Below are positions 50,361-61,252 of a DNA stretch of 64,000 nt, in pieces (position 1 is the first letter of the stretch; each line of letters opens with the position of its first letter). A program made the translations under genes and the position numbers. The notes under the pieces were generated by a model. It did no database searches. It saw nothing but the letters and a program-made list of their open reading frames with translations, and was not told where the DNA came from. Source of the stretch: Sporosarcina sp. FSL W7-1349 (GTDB taxonomy: Bacteria > Bacillota > Bacilli > Bacillales_A > Planococcaceae); the NCBI RefSeq assembly GCF_038003045.1, contig NZ_JBBOOK010000001.1:1922001-1986000 (forward strand). The letters are read 5' to 3'.

Positions 50361-51770
50361 TTACGCCTCAACGGATTGCATTTCCCTGACATCGACGAAG
50401 CGGCCTGCAATTGCGGATGCTGCTGCCATAGCTGGGCTCATCAAGTGTGTGCGTGAACCGGCCCCTTGTCGTCCTTCGAAGTTTCGGTTGGACGTGGACG
50501 CACAACGCTCACCGGCTGGTACGACATCATCGTTCATCGCAAGACACATGCTGCAGCCCGATTCGCGCCATTCAAAGCCGGCATCCAAGAAGACTTTGTC
50601 GAGTCCTTCTTCTTCCGCCTTCCTTTTCACGGCATGGGATCCGGGAACGACAATCGCTGTCACGGATGGATCGACTTGCTTCCCTTGAATGACGTTCGCC
50701 GCTGCACGCAAATCGCTTAGGCGGGCATTCGTACAAGAACCGATGAAGACATGCTGCACTTTGATATCCGTCAGTGGCATTCCTTCTTCCAGCCCCATAT
50801 ACTCCAACGCTTTCCGCAATGCGTCTTTATCGGATTGCTCTTCGAAATCGGAGGCGAATGGAACGCGGGTCGAGATGCCCGATCCCATTGATGGGTTCGT
50901 GCCCCATGTGACGAAAGGTTCAATTTCATCCGCATCGATTTCCACGACACGATCATAGGTCGCTCCTTCATCTGTCGCAAGGGCCAACCATTTCGCTGCC
51001 GCTTCTTCGAATGCTTCGCCTTCCGGCACATAACGGCGTCCTTTTAAGTAATTGATCGTCGTTTCATCCGGGCTAATTAAACCGGCCTTCGCACCCGCCT
51101 CGATGGACATATTACAGATGGTCATCCGTTCTTCCATCGTCAAGCCGCGGATTGCTTCTCCCGTATATTCCACGATGTGGCCGGTTCCCATATCGATGCC
51201 GAATTTTGCGATGATCGCCAAGATAACGTCTTTTGCTGTTACGCCGAAACCGAGTTTCCCGTTAATGCGGATTTCCATCGTTTTCGGTTTGTTTTGCCAA
51301 AGCGTTTGCGTCGACAGGACGTGTTCCACTTCACTCGTCCCGATTCCGAATGCAATCGCTCCGAAAGCCCCGTGCGTGGATGTGTGACTATCCCCGCAGA
51401 CAATTGTTTTTCCAGGTTGTGTCAAGCCAAGTTCTGGTCCGATGATATGGACGATCCCTTGGTCGGGGTGGTCCATATTCGCAAGCGGAATGCCGAACTC
51501 ATCGCAGTTCTTTTGAAGGGTATTGATTTGATTCCGTGCAATCGGATCCTTGATTTCATCCCGATTACGTGTCGGAACATTATGGTCCATCGTTGCGAAG
51601 CTTAGATCCGGTCGGCGGACCTTACGATTTGCCAGCCTCAATCCTTCAAACGCCTGGGGAGAAGTCACTTCATGTATAAGATGAAGGTCGATGTAGAGCA
51701 AGTCTGGCTTCCCTTCTTCTTCGTACACGACATGCTGATTCCATATTTTTTCGATAATGTTCTTTGCCAT
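50361..51770 (-). CDS. leuC: 3-isopropylmalate dehydratase large subunit
   Basis: A 469-residue aconitase-type protein with one [4Fe-4S] cluster. The ligands lie in FIGSCTN and GCSMCLAMN, and other conserved pieces are TMDHNVPT and [14 protein letters not shown]. It partners LeuD encoded 18 bp downstream and follows leuB by 15 bp, in the order B-C-D as in Bacillus. Confidence 0.97.
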   Translation of the reverse strand: MAKNIIEKIWNQHVVYEEEGKPDLLYIDLHLIHEVTSPQAFEGLRLANRKVRRPDLSFATMDHNVPTRNRDEIKDPIARNQINTLQKNCDEFGIPLANMDHPDQGIVHIIGPELGLTQPGKTIVCGDSHTSTHGAFGAIAFGIGTSEVEHVLSTQTLWQNKPKTMEIRINGKLGFGVTAKDVILAIIAKFGIDMGTGHIVEYTGEAIRGLTMEERMTICNMSIEAGAKAGLISPDETTINYLKGRRYVPEGEAFEEAAAKWLALATDEGATYDRVVEIDADEIEPFVTWGTNPSMGSGISTRVPFASDFEEQSDKDALRKALEYMGLEEGMPLTDIKVQHVFIGSCTNARLSDLRAAANVIQGKQVDPSVTAIVVPGSHAVKRKAEEEGLDKVFLDAGFEWRESGCSMCLAMNDDVVPAGERCASTSNRNFEGRQGAGSRTHLMSPAMAAASAIAGRFVDVREMQSVEA

Positions 51771-51785
51771 ATGTCTCTTCTCCTT

Positions 51786-52886
51786 TCACACGTATGAATA
51801 CATGATGCTATTTGAAACGAATTGCAAATCCAGTTCATCAACGACTTTCGCTGTCCAGTCCGCTGTGGAAAGAGCTCGCGTGCCATCCGTTGCAAGATCT
51901 GCTGTGAAGTGTCCATCTTCGAATACAGTATTGACCGCTTTCTCAATAGCGGCTGCTTCCGTTTCCATGCCGAATGAATATTTCAGCATCATCGCGGCAG
52001 ATAGGATTGCTGCTGCCGGATTCGCCAATCCTTGACCTGCAATTTCAGGCGCTGTTCCGTGAACCGGCTCATACAATCCGAAACCGTCGCTCCGGACACT
52101 CGCGGATGGCAATACGCCTAGGGAACCTGTAATGACGGACGCTTCATCACTTAAAATGTCGCCGAACATGTTCTCTGTCAAGATGACGTCGAATGCCGCC
52201 GGGTTCGTAATCAATTTCATTGCCGTAGAATCGACGAGCATATGCTCCACTTCGATATCTGGATAATTCTTTTTCTTTTCATCCACAACTTCACGCCATA
52301 GTTTACTTGTGGCCAACACATTCGCCTTATCGACGGAAGCGACTTTCCCGCGGCGCAATCTCGCTAGTTCAAACGCCTTTTCGACAATCCGCTCGATTTC
52401 TTCACGCGTATATAGCAATGTATCGATTCCTGATTTTTCGGTATAGCGGCTCGGTTCGCCGAAGTAGATCCCGCTTGTCAATTCACGAACGATGAGCATA
52501 TCGACATCTTTTGCCACTTCTTCTTTCAAAGGAGAAGCATGGAGCAAAGATGGAACGGCGTTGACAGGACGAAGGTTGGCAAACAGGTCGAAACGTTTAC
52601 GGATGGCTAGCAATCCTCTTTCCGGACGCAATTCTGCCGGGTTTTGCTCCCATTGTGGGCCTCCGACTGCACCGAGAAGGATCGCATCACTTGCTTCACA
52701 AACGGCTACTGTTTCTTCAGGCAGCGGGTTTTGAAAACGATCCACCGCCTCCCCACCGATTGCACCATGTTCAAATGTGAACGTATGACCGAAGCGTCTG
52801 CCGATGACCTCCAACACTTTTACTGCTGCCTCTGTAACTTCCGGACCGATTCCGTCACCTGGTAATACGGCGATCTTTTTCTCCAT
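51786..52886 (-). CDS. leuB: 3-isopropylmalate dehydrogenase
   Basis: A 366-residue NAD-dependent decarboxylating dehydrogenase. LPGDGIGPEV starts the protein; the substrate and metal region is DKANVLATSKLWREVV, and the NAD site is PVHGTAPEIAGQGLANP. It oxidises 3-isopropylmalate to 4-methyl-2-oxopentanoate. A 153-bp gap with a small hairpin separates it from leuA, the largest gap in the operon. Confidence 0.97.
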   Translation of the reverse strand: MEKKIAVLPGDGIGPEVTEAAVKVLEVIGRRFGHTFTFEHGAIGGEAVDRFQNPLPEETVAVCEASDAILLGAVGGPQWEQNPAELRPERGLLAIRKRFDLFANLRPVNAVPSLLHASPLKEEVAKDVDMLIVRELTSGIYFGEPSRYTEKSGIDTLLYTREEIERIVEKAFELARLRRGKVASVDKANVLATSKLWREVVDEKKKNYPDIEVEHMLVDSTAMKLITNPAAFDVILTENMFGDILSDEASVITGSLGVLPSASVRSDGFGLYEPVHGTAPEIAGQGLANPAAAILSAAMMLKYSFGMETEAAAIEKAVNTVFEDGHFTADLATDGTRALSTADWTAKVVDELDLQFVSNSIMYSYV

Positions 52887-52961
52887 AATACTTCTCCTCC
52901 TTGTTTTTATAAAATCCCCTAATTTTTATAAAATCCCTTTGCGATTCGTCACGTACGATTC

Positions 52962-52981
52962 GTGCTTCTGCATTGAAGCAC
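52962..52981 (-). other. Hairpin in the leuA-leuB gap
   Basis: GTGCTTC (52962-52968) pairs with GAAGCAC (52975-52981) around TGCATT. No U-run follows on the minus strand, so it looks more like an RNA processing or stability element than a terminator. Nearby, TTTTTATAAAATCCC occurs twice in tandem (about 52902-52940). Confidence 0.45.
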
Positions 52982-53039
52982 CATTATGCAATAGACAGTA
53001 TGCAATATATCAGGTTTTATTAAAAAAATGGCCCGTTCT

Positions 53040-55632
<2,593 letters not shown>

Positions 55633-56154
55633 TTATTTTAAAATTGATAATTGTGGTGCCTGATTTTGATTTTTCTGTTGTTCGCGGACGAACGCTGTAG
55701 CTCCGGTACGCGTCAATTCCTTGATGCCATAAGGCTTCAGGAGTTCAATGAACGCCTCGACTTTGTCGGTCGTCCCGGTCACTTGGTATGTGACGACGTT
55801 TTTCCCGGAGTCGATGATTGTAGCCCGGAACGGCTCGATGACGCTGTTCATCTCACTTCTCATATGAGGCGGCGAGATGACTTTCACGAGGGCAAGCTCC
55901 CGCAGAACGATTGCTTTGTCTGTGATGTCGTTCACCTTGATGACGTCGATTTGCTTTTGCAACTGTTTGACGAGCTGTTCGATTTTCCGCTCGTCTTCCA
56001 CATGTACAATGAATGTCATTTTGGACATGCCCGGTTGTTCCGTATGGCCGACCGTGATGCTTTCGATGTTGAATTGCCGCTTCATGAGAAGCCCGGTCAC
56101 CCGGTTCAACACTCCGCTTTGATTGATGACTGTTACCGTAATGACTCGTTTCAT
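55633..56154 (-). CDS. ilvN: Acetolactate synthase small (regulatory) subunit
   Basis: A 173-residue protein with an N-terminal ACT domain ([20 protein letters not shown], then [12 protein letters not shown]) that binds valine, and a C-terminal domain (residues ~80-165) that activates the large subunit. It overlaps the ilvB stop by four bases (ATGA), typical of subunits made in equal amounts. Also called ilvH in Bacillus. Confidence 0.96.
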   Translation of the reverse strand: MKRVITVTVINQSGVLNRVTGLLMKRQFNIESITVGHTEQPGMSKMTFIVHVEDERKIEQLVKQLQKQIDVIKVNDITDKAIVLRELALVKVISPPHMRSEMNSVIEPFRATIIDSGKNVVTYQVTGTTDKVEAFIELLKPYGIKELTRTGATAFVREQQKNQNQAPQLSILK

Positions 56155-57920
56155 CCCTTGCTCACCCCGATCATTTCATTTAACCCTTTGCCTGGAGCTA
56201 CCATTGGATAGACGTTTTCCATCTGTTTTACGCGGCAATCGATAAGTACCGGTTCGTCGGATAGAAGTGCTTCTTTGAAGACTTGCTCCGCTTCTTCCAA
56301 TGAAGTGATGCGGTACCCTTTGATGTCATATGCTTCCGCCAATTTCAGGAAGTCCGGCTGCACCGGAATCAAAGACTGAGAGTAGCGCTCTTCGTAAAAC
56401 GTTTCTTGCCATTGACGTACCATGCCGAGTGCGCCGTTATTCAAAATCACGACTTTCACCGGGATCCGCAATTCTTGCAAGAGGGACAGTTCCTGTGCCG
56501 TCATTTGGAAACCAGCGTCACCCACGATGGAAACAACGCGTTTTTCCGGTTTGGCAAGCTGCGCTCCGATTGCGGCTGGGAAGCCGAATCCCATAGTTCC
56601 TAGACCACCGGATGTCACCCAATGGTCCGGATTGTTCAGCGGATAATATTGCGCTGCCCACATTTGATGCTGGCCGACGTCTGTTGTGACGATGGCATCG
56701 CCCTCTGTAATACGATGGATGATTTCCACCGCTTGTTGCGGAAGCAATTCGTTCTCATCTTCCACATACCAAAGCGGATATTGTTCGGTTAACCCGTTCA
56801 AGTATTCGAGCCAATCGGCTGTATCTGGCGATTGGAAGGATTGGTCCAGCAGGGCTTTCAAAGCTTCTTTCGCATCCGCAACAATCGGAATTTCCGTTGG
56901 AACGTTTTTCCCGATCTCTGCCGGGTCAATATCGATATGGACCACTCTCGCATTTGGTGCGAAGCTATCCAGATTTCCGGTCAGACGATCATCGAAACGC
57001 GCTCCGATATTGACTAGAACATCACATTCACTCAAGGCGATGTTCGATGTAACCGTTCCATGCATACCCGCCATGCCAAGGAATAATTCATGATCTCCCC
57101 GGATGCTGCCTAGGCCGAGAAGCGTATTCGTCACAGGGATATGATGCTTTTCAATGAATGCCTTCAATTCATCCATGCCTTGTGCATGCAGGATGCCCGC
57201 TCCTGCCAAGATTAACGGCTTCTTCGCTTCAGAAATCGCTTGTGCCGCTTTCTGTATTTGCAGATAATTCGGGGAAGTCGTTGGCTGATATCCCGGCAGA
57301 TTCACTTCGCCGTTCCAATCCGGAGCTGGCTTGAATGTGTTCGTTGCGATGTTTTTCGGGATATCGACAACGACTGGGCCTGGTCTTCCGGTAGAAGCGA
57401 TATGGAACGCCTCTTTGATGATGCGCGGAAGGTCCGAAACATCATTCACTTGGTAGTTATGTTTGGTGATCGGTTGTGTAATCCCGATAATATCCGCCTC
57501 TTGGAAAGCGTCCGTTCCGATAAGCGTATTGGCAACCTGCCCCGTAAAGACAACGAGCGGAATGGAATCCATCATCGCATCCGTAATGCCTGTGACCAGG
57601 TTCGTCGCCCCTGGTCCGGAAGTTGCAAGGACAACGCCCGGCCGTCCGGAAACCCGTGCATACCCTTCCGCCGCATGAATGGCACCTTGTTCGTGACGCG
57701 CCAACACGTGGCTGATCGGATTTTTGTAGAGTGCATCATAAATCGGAAGTACGGCCCCTCCAGGGTATCCAAAGATGATTTCGACGCCTTGATCCTTTAA
57801 CGCCTGAATAAAAGCAGCGGATCCATCCAGTGGTTCATTTGACTGCTGTTTCGGTTGTTCCTGTACAATTTCCATGGCCTCTTCCATTTCAGCTTGTTTC
57901 ATTTGAGCACTCGCACTCAT
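56151..57920 (-). CDS. ilvB: Acetolactate synthase large (catalytic) subunit
   Basis: A 589-residue thiamine-diphosphate enzyme that makes acetolactate from two pyruvates or acetohydroxybutyrate from pyruvate and 2-oxobutanoate. The catalytic Glu is in [18 protein letters not shown], with the FAD-related [10 protein letters not shown] region and the TPP/Mg motif [20 protein letters not shown] ending in NN. The first ~28 residues are a Gln/Glu-rich extension. AAGGAGGAG stands ahead of ATG 57920. It is the first gene behind the T-box leader. Confidence 0.97.
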   Translation of the reverse strand: MSASAQMKQAEMEEAMEIVQEQPKQQSNEPLDGSAAFIQALKDQGVEIIFGYPGGAVLPIYDALYKNPISHVLARHEQGAIHAAEGYARVSGRPGVVLATSGPGATNLVTGITDAMMDSIPLVVFTGQVANTLIGTDAFQEADIIGITQPITKHNYQVNDVSDLPRIIKEAFHIASTGRPGPVVVDIPKNIATNTFKPAPDWNGEVNLPGYQPTTSPNYLQIQKAAQAISEAKKPLILAGAGILHAQGMDELKAFIEKHHIPVTNTLLGLGSIRGDHELFLGMAGMHGTVTSNIALSECDVLVNIGARFDDRLTGNLDSFAPNARVVHIDIDPAEIGKNVPTEIPIVADAKEALKALLDQSFQSPDTADWLEYLNGLTEQYPLWYVEDENELLPQQAVEIIHRITEGDAIVTTDVGQHQMWAAQYYPLNNPDHWVTSGGLGTMGFGFPAAIGAQLAKPEKRVVSIVGDAGFQMTAQELSLLQELRIPVKVVILNNGALGMVRQWQETFYEERYSQSLIPVQPDFLKLAEAYDIKGYRITSLEEAEQVFKEALLSDEPVLIDCRVKQMENVYPMVAPGKGLNEMIGVSKG

Positions 57921-57974
57921 TGATGAACTCCTCCTTGTTCCGGATATTATTTATTTTGGCAATGCTACTGTTTG

Positions 57975-58262
57975 AATTAAAAAAGCTTTTTCAGCCCACG
58001 CAAAGAAATCTGTTCTTCACATAGGGATGAAAAAGCTTTTCATGGTACCACCCTTGTTCGCAGCAAAATCGCTGCCTCATGAATAGACACGGTCTATTCG
58101 GTCATAACGAGCACGGAACCAAGTCCACGCCCGGGGCTGCCTACACGTCGAAACCTCAACAGCCCTCTCCGAGGTGATGTCGCAAATGGTTGTAATACCG
58201 GCTTCCACCTATACCGGCTCTCTGGAAATACAAAGTCCCATCCACTTTATCCTCATCAATGA
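57975..58262 (-). ncRNA. T-box leader riboswitch of ilvB-leuD
   Basis: On the minus strand the T-box core AAGGGTGGTACC (58044-58055) is followed by a terminator made from TGAAAAAGCTTTT (58028-58040) and AAAAGCTTTTTCA, ending in a T-run (57975-57992). Upstream is a stem I region with GAGAGCCGG...CCGGT hairpins. Uncharged tRNA pairing would stop the terminator forming. The specifier codon could be ATC (Ile; in GACATCACC) or CTC (Leu; in ACCTCGG); the fold is needed to decide. It fills the ilvB-ilvD gap. Confidence 0.9.
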
Positions 58263-58281
58263 TTTAGCTATATTAAATTTT

Positions 58282-59949
58282 TTAGATTTTCATGACTCCG
58301 CCTGTACTTGCAGATGTTACCAACGCGGAGTATCTGGCGAGATATCCTTTTTTGATCTTCGGTGTGAACGGTTGTAGAGAAGCTCTGCGTTTGTCGAGCT
58401 CTTCGTCCGACACTTCCAATTCGATTGTACGGTTCGTCAAGTCGATAGTAATGATGTCATCGTTTTGGACCAATGCAATCGGTCCGCCTTCTGCCGCTTC
58501 CGGTGAAATATGCCCGACCGAGATGCCTCGGGATGCGCCGGAGAATCGGCCGTCTGTGATGAGGGCCACTTTCGTCCCTAACCCACGACCTTGGATAGCG
58601 GATGTCGGTGCCAGCATTTCAGGCATTCCCGGTCCGCCTTTCGGGCCTTCGTAGCGAATAACGACTACATGGCCTTCCTGAACCGTACCGTTGTCGATGT
58701 TCTCCTGTGCAGCTTCCTGAGATTCGAACACGATTGCTTTCCCACGGAATTCCTTGATGGACGGGTCGACCGCACCAACTTTAATAACTCCGCCATCGGG
58801 AGCGATATTACCGAAAAGTACGGAAAGACCGCCAACCGGACTGTGCGGATTGTCTTTTGTACGAATTACCTGATCATTTGTAATATGGTAATCTTGAACG
58901 TCTTCACCGATCGTCTTACCTGTAACGGTAATTCGTTCCGGATGAATCGCACCTGGGATTTTTGTAAGTTCATTGATGATGGCACTAACGCCACCTGCTT
59001 GGAATACATCGTCCATCGAGACATCGGAAGCCGGCATGATTTTCGCCAAGTATGGCACACGCTCAGCAACTGTGTTGATATCTTCAACATGATAGTCGAT
59101 TTCCGCTTCGTGAGCAATAGCCAATGTATGGAGGACGGTATTTGTCGATCCACCCATTGCCATGTCAAGAGCAAATGCGTCGTCAATCGCTTGTTTTGTG
59201 ATGATGTCACGAGGTTTCACATCTTCTTTTACCATGCGGACCAAGTGTTTTGCAGCTTCTTTGATCAACTTATGGCGTTCATCGGATGTGGCTACAATCG
59301 TGCCGTTTCCTGGTAATGCAACACCTAGCATTTCCATCAAGCAGTTCATGGAATTTGCAGTGAACATACCCGAGCAGGATCCGCAAGTCGGACACGCATT
59401 GTTCTCGATATCGAGCAATTCCTCAGCCGTCATCTTGCCTGATTTATAAGCTCCGACACCTTCGAACACGGAAGTCAGTGAAAGTTGGGCTCCTGTAGAG
59501 GAAACCCCCGCTTCCATCGGTCCGCCTGATACGAAGATGGAGGGAACGTTCGTCCGTACTGCTGCCATGAGCATACCCGGTGTGATCTTGTCACAGTTCG
59601 GTATGTAGAACACGCCATCAAACCAGTGGGCGTTAATGACGGTTTCAGCCGCGTCGGCAATCAATTCCCGGCTTGGCAAGGAATATCGCATTCCGATATG
59701 TCCCATGGCAATTCCGTCGTCCACACCGATTGTGTTGAACTCGAACGGGACACCGCCCGCTTCCCAAATGGCCTCTTTAACAATTTCAGCAAATTTATTC
59801 AGATGCTTATGTCCTGGAATAATATCGATATAAGAGTTACAAACACCGATAAAGGGTTTTTCTAAATCTTTCGTCTTTATGCCAGTCGCATAGAGCAAAC
59901 TTCTATGTGGTGCCCGGTCGACACCCTTTTTTATCATGTCACTTCTCAA
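58282..59949 (-). CDS. ilvD: Dihydroxy-acid dehydratase
   Basis: A 555-residue Fe-S enzyme that dehydrates dihydroxyacids to 2-oxo acids in valine and isoleucine synthesis. Landmarks are [29 protein letters not shown] and [20 protein letters not shown] (cluster cysteines), and [20 protein letters not shown]. The start is uncertain: TTG 59949 has GAGGAG nine bases ahead and fits the Bacillus enzyme's length (558 by memory); GTG 59973 and ATG 59937 are alternatives. It lies upstream of the T-box, so it escapes that control. Confidence 0.95.
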   Translation of the reverse strand: MRSDMIKKGVDRAPHRSLLYATGIKTKDLEKPFIGVCNSYIDIIPGHKHLNKFAEIVKEAIWEAGGVPFEFNTIGVDDGIAMGHIGMRYSLPSRELIADAAETVINAHWFDGVFYIPNCDKITPGMLMAAVRTNVPSIFVSGGPMEAGVSSTGAQLSLTSVFEGVGAYKSGKMTAEELLDIENNACPTCGSCSGMFTANSMNCLMEMLGVALPGNGTIVATSDERHKLIKEAAKHLVRMVKEDVKPRDIITKQAIDDAFALDMAMGGSTNTVLHTLAIAHEAEIDYHVEDINTVAERVPYLAKIMPASDVSMDDVFQAGGVSAIINELTKIPGAIHPERITVTGKTIGEDVQDYHITNDQVIRTKDNPHSPVGGLSVLFGNIAPDGGVIKVGAVDPSIKEFRGKAIVFESQEAAQENIDNGTVQEGHVVVIRYEGPKGGPGMPEMLAPTSAIQGRGLGTKVALITDGRFSGASRGISVGHISPEAAEGGPIALVQNDDIITIDLTNRTIELEVSDEELDKRRASLQPFTPKIKKGYLARYSALVTSASTGGVMKI

Positions 59950-60042
59950 TTGCTCTCTCTCCTCATCAATCACTCATAATTCGAGTCTCTGGCATTCAAT
60001 CAATTATGTGAACTACGTCACGAACTGATTTGGATTGTTGCT

Positions 60043-60071
60043 ATCATATCGCGGATAAGTTCAGTAGTCAA
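60043..60071 (-). promoter_or_regulatory. Sigma-A promoter of ilvD
   Basis: On the minus strand TTGACT (60071-60066), a 17-bp spacer and TATGAT (60048-60043) give a near-consensus promoter about 90 bases before the ilvD start. Between here and 60396 nothing else is recognised. Confidence 0.75.
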
Positions 60072-60396
60072 CAGGGTTTTTTTAAATAGTTGGGCAACTA
60101 TGAATATAAGATTATGACTGGTAACGCTTACATATGCAATATATCGCAGGTTACGAAATTCTTCACAATTTGAAAGTTTTTTTATTATTTCTCTAGATTC
60201 TGACCACTTGATGAATTTCTTGGATGGTATATCTTCGATTAAGGGCGTGCTTCACTTATTGCGGTTGGCGAACATTTAAGGAATAATCGCTGATAATTTC
60301 CGGATATAGATTGGAGTGATCATACGTTCATGTATGTGCTCAATTTTTAGTGAAACGATCATTTATATAAATTGAAATAAATAACTTCTTCTAACC

Positions 60397-60595
60397 GTTG
60401 ATTTCCGTTCCGAGCGGTCACTTTCCGCGGGCACGGCTTCAGCCAATCGAACAACGGGGTTCGATTTGCCGTATTTCTGCGCACTTTGCAGAAATTAAGG
60501 CATCCTCCATTTCCTAATTCACGTTTTAAAGAAATAAAGGCTACCGCCAAACGCTTTGCTTTTTGGCGCAAAAGCCGCTCTACACTCCAATCAAC
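60397..60595. repeat. GTTGATT...AATCAAC interspersed repeat, second copy
   Basis: It begins GTTGATTTCCG and ends CTCCAATCAAC like the copy at 1177-1303, and shares the internal CTTTCCGCGGGCACGGCTTC plus AGCC in the same place. The middle differs and is about 70 bp longer, with its own hairpin TTTCTGCGCACTTTGCAGAAA. It stands alone in the gap between ilvD and the S-layer gene. A frame at 60359-60637 crosses it but has no coding support. Confidence 0.7.
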
Positions 60596-60774
60596 TAAGT
60601 TAGAAGGTAAAATAATAAATTCAACTTTATATAGCATAAATATTTCCCTTGCCTATGGGCCCCTTCCCAATCCCCCAAAAAATCTATTAGTGATTTCTAA
60701 TAATGCAACCCTACTTCACAATATTTTAAAGAAACTTCAAAACAATCCTGACTAGATTCGAATTGTTTCTTTCA

Positions 60775-61040
60775 CCTCACCACACTTCCCCGAAACTTCG
60801 AAACGTTTCAAGGAAATCTCCCAATATTCCTGAACAACCTTCAAACGTTTTCAAGAAACCTCGAAACACTTCTCTCACCTCATAACGTTTTTCCCAATAT
60901 AGAAACATTCCAACGCAACCTCACAACGTTTTACAGTAACTTCAAAACACTCCTGCCTATCCTCACCATGTTCCCAAGAAACTTCAAAACGCTTCAACCA
61001 GCTCATATCGTTTCACAAAAAAATTAAAACACTTCCCTCC
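60775..61040. repeat. Degenerate tandem array, family A, second copy (period ~20-21 bp)
   Basis: About 12 units such as CTTCGAAACGTTTCAAGGAA, CTTCAAACGTTTTCAAGAAA and CTTCAAAACGCTTCAACCAG follow one another. This is the reverse complement of the core at 24935-25490. It lies in the 1.3-kb gap 59950-61252, which holds no supported gene. Confidence 0.7.
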
Positions 61041-61169
61041 CCTTGCAGTATTGTGCATATTATATAGAAAGAACGTAAATCACTTTGCAGACTTATGCAA
61101 TCCATACAAGCTAAACCTGAAACGATTACACAAAATATGCAAATATTATTTTCAAGTTCTTGGAATAAA

Positions 61170-61226
61170 ATGAAAAAGGCCGTTCCTCGAATCAGAAATG
61201 ATCAAAGGGACGGTCCTTTATTATAG
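61170..61226 (-). terminator. Terminator of the S-layer gene
   Basis: AAAGGCCGTTCCT pairs with AGGGACGGTCCTTT, with G-T pairs; on the minus strand it is followed by TTTTTCATTTT. Confidence 0.8.
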
Positions 61227-61252
61227 AAGAAACTTAATTTTATATCGGGAGA

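Noticed and set aside
60120..60140. Possible catabolite-repression (cre) site GGTAACGCTTAC upstream of ilvD
   Set aside because: It departs from the cre consensus at several fixed positions and lies upstream of the promoter; not strong enough to list.
60359..60637. 92-codon frame on the minus strand
   Set aside because: It spans the interspersed repeat, with no ribosome-binding site and no protein-like pattern.
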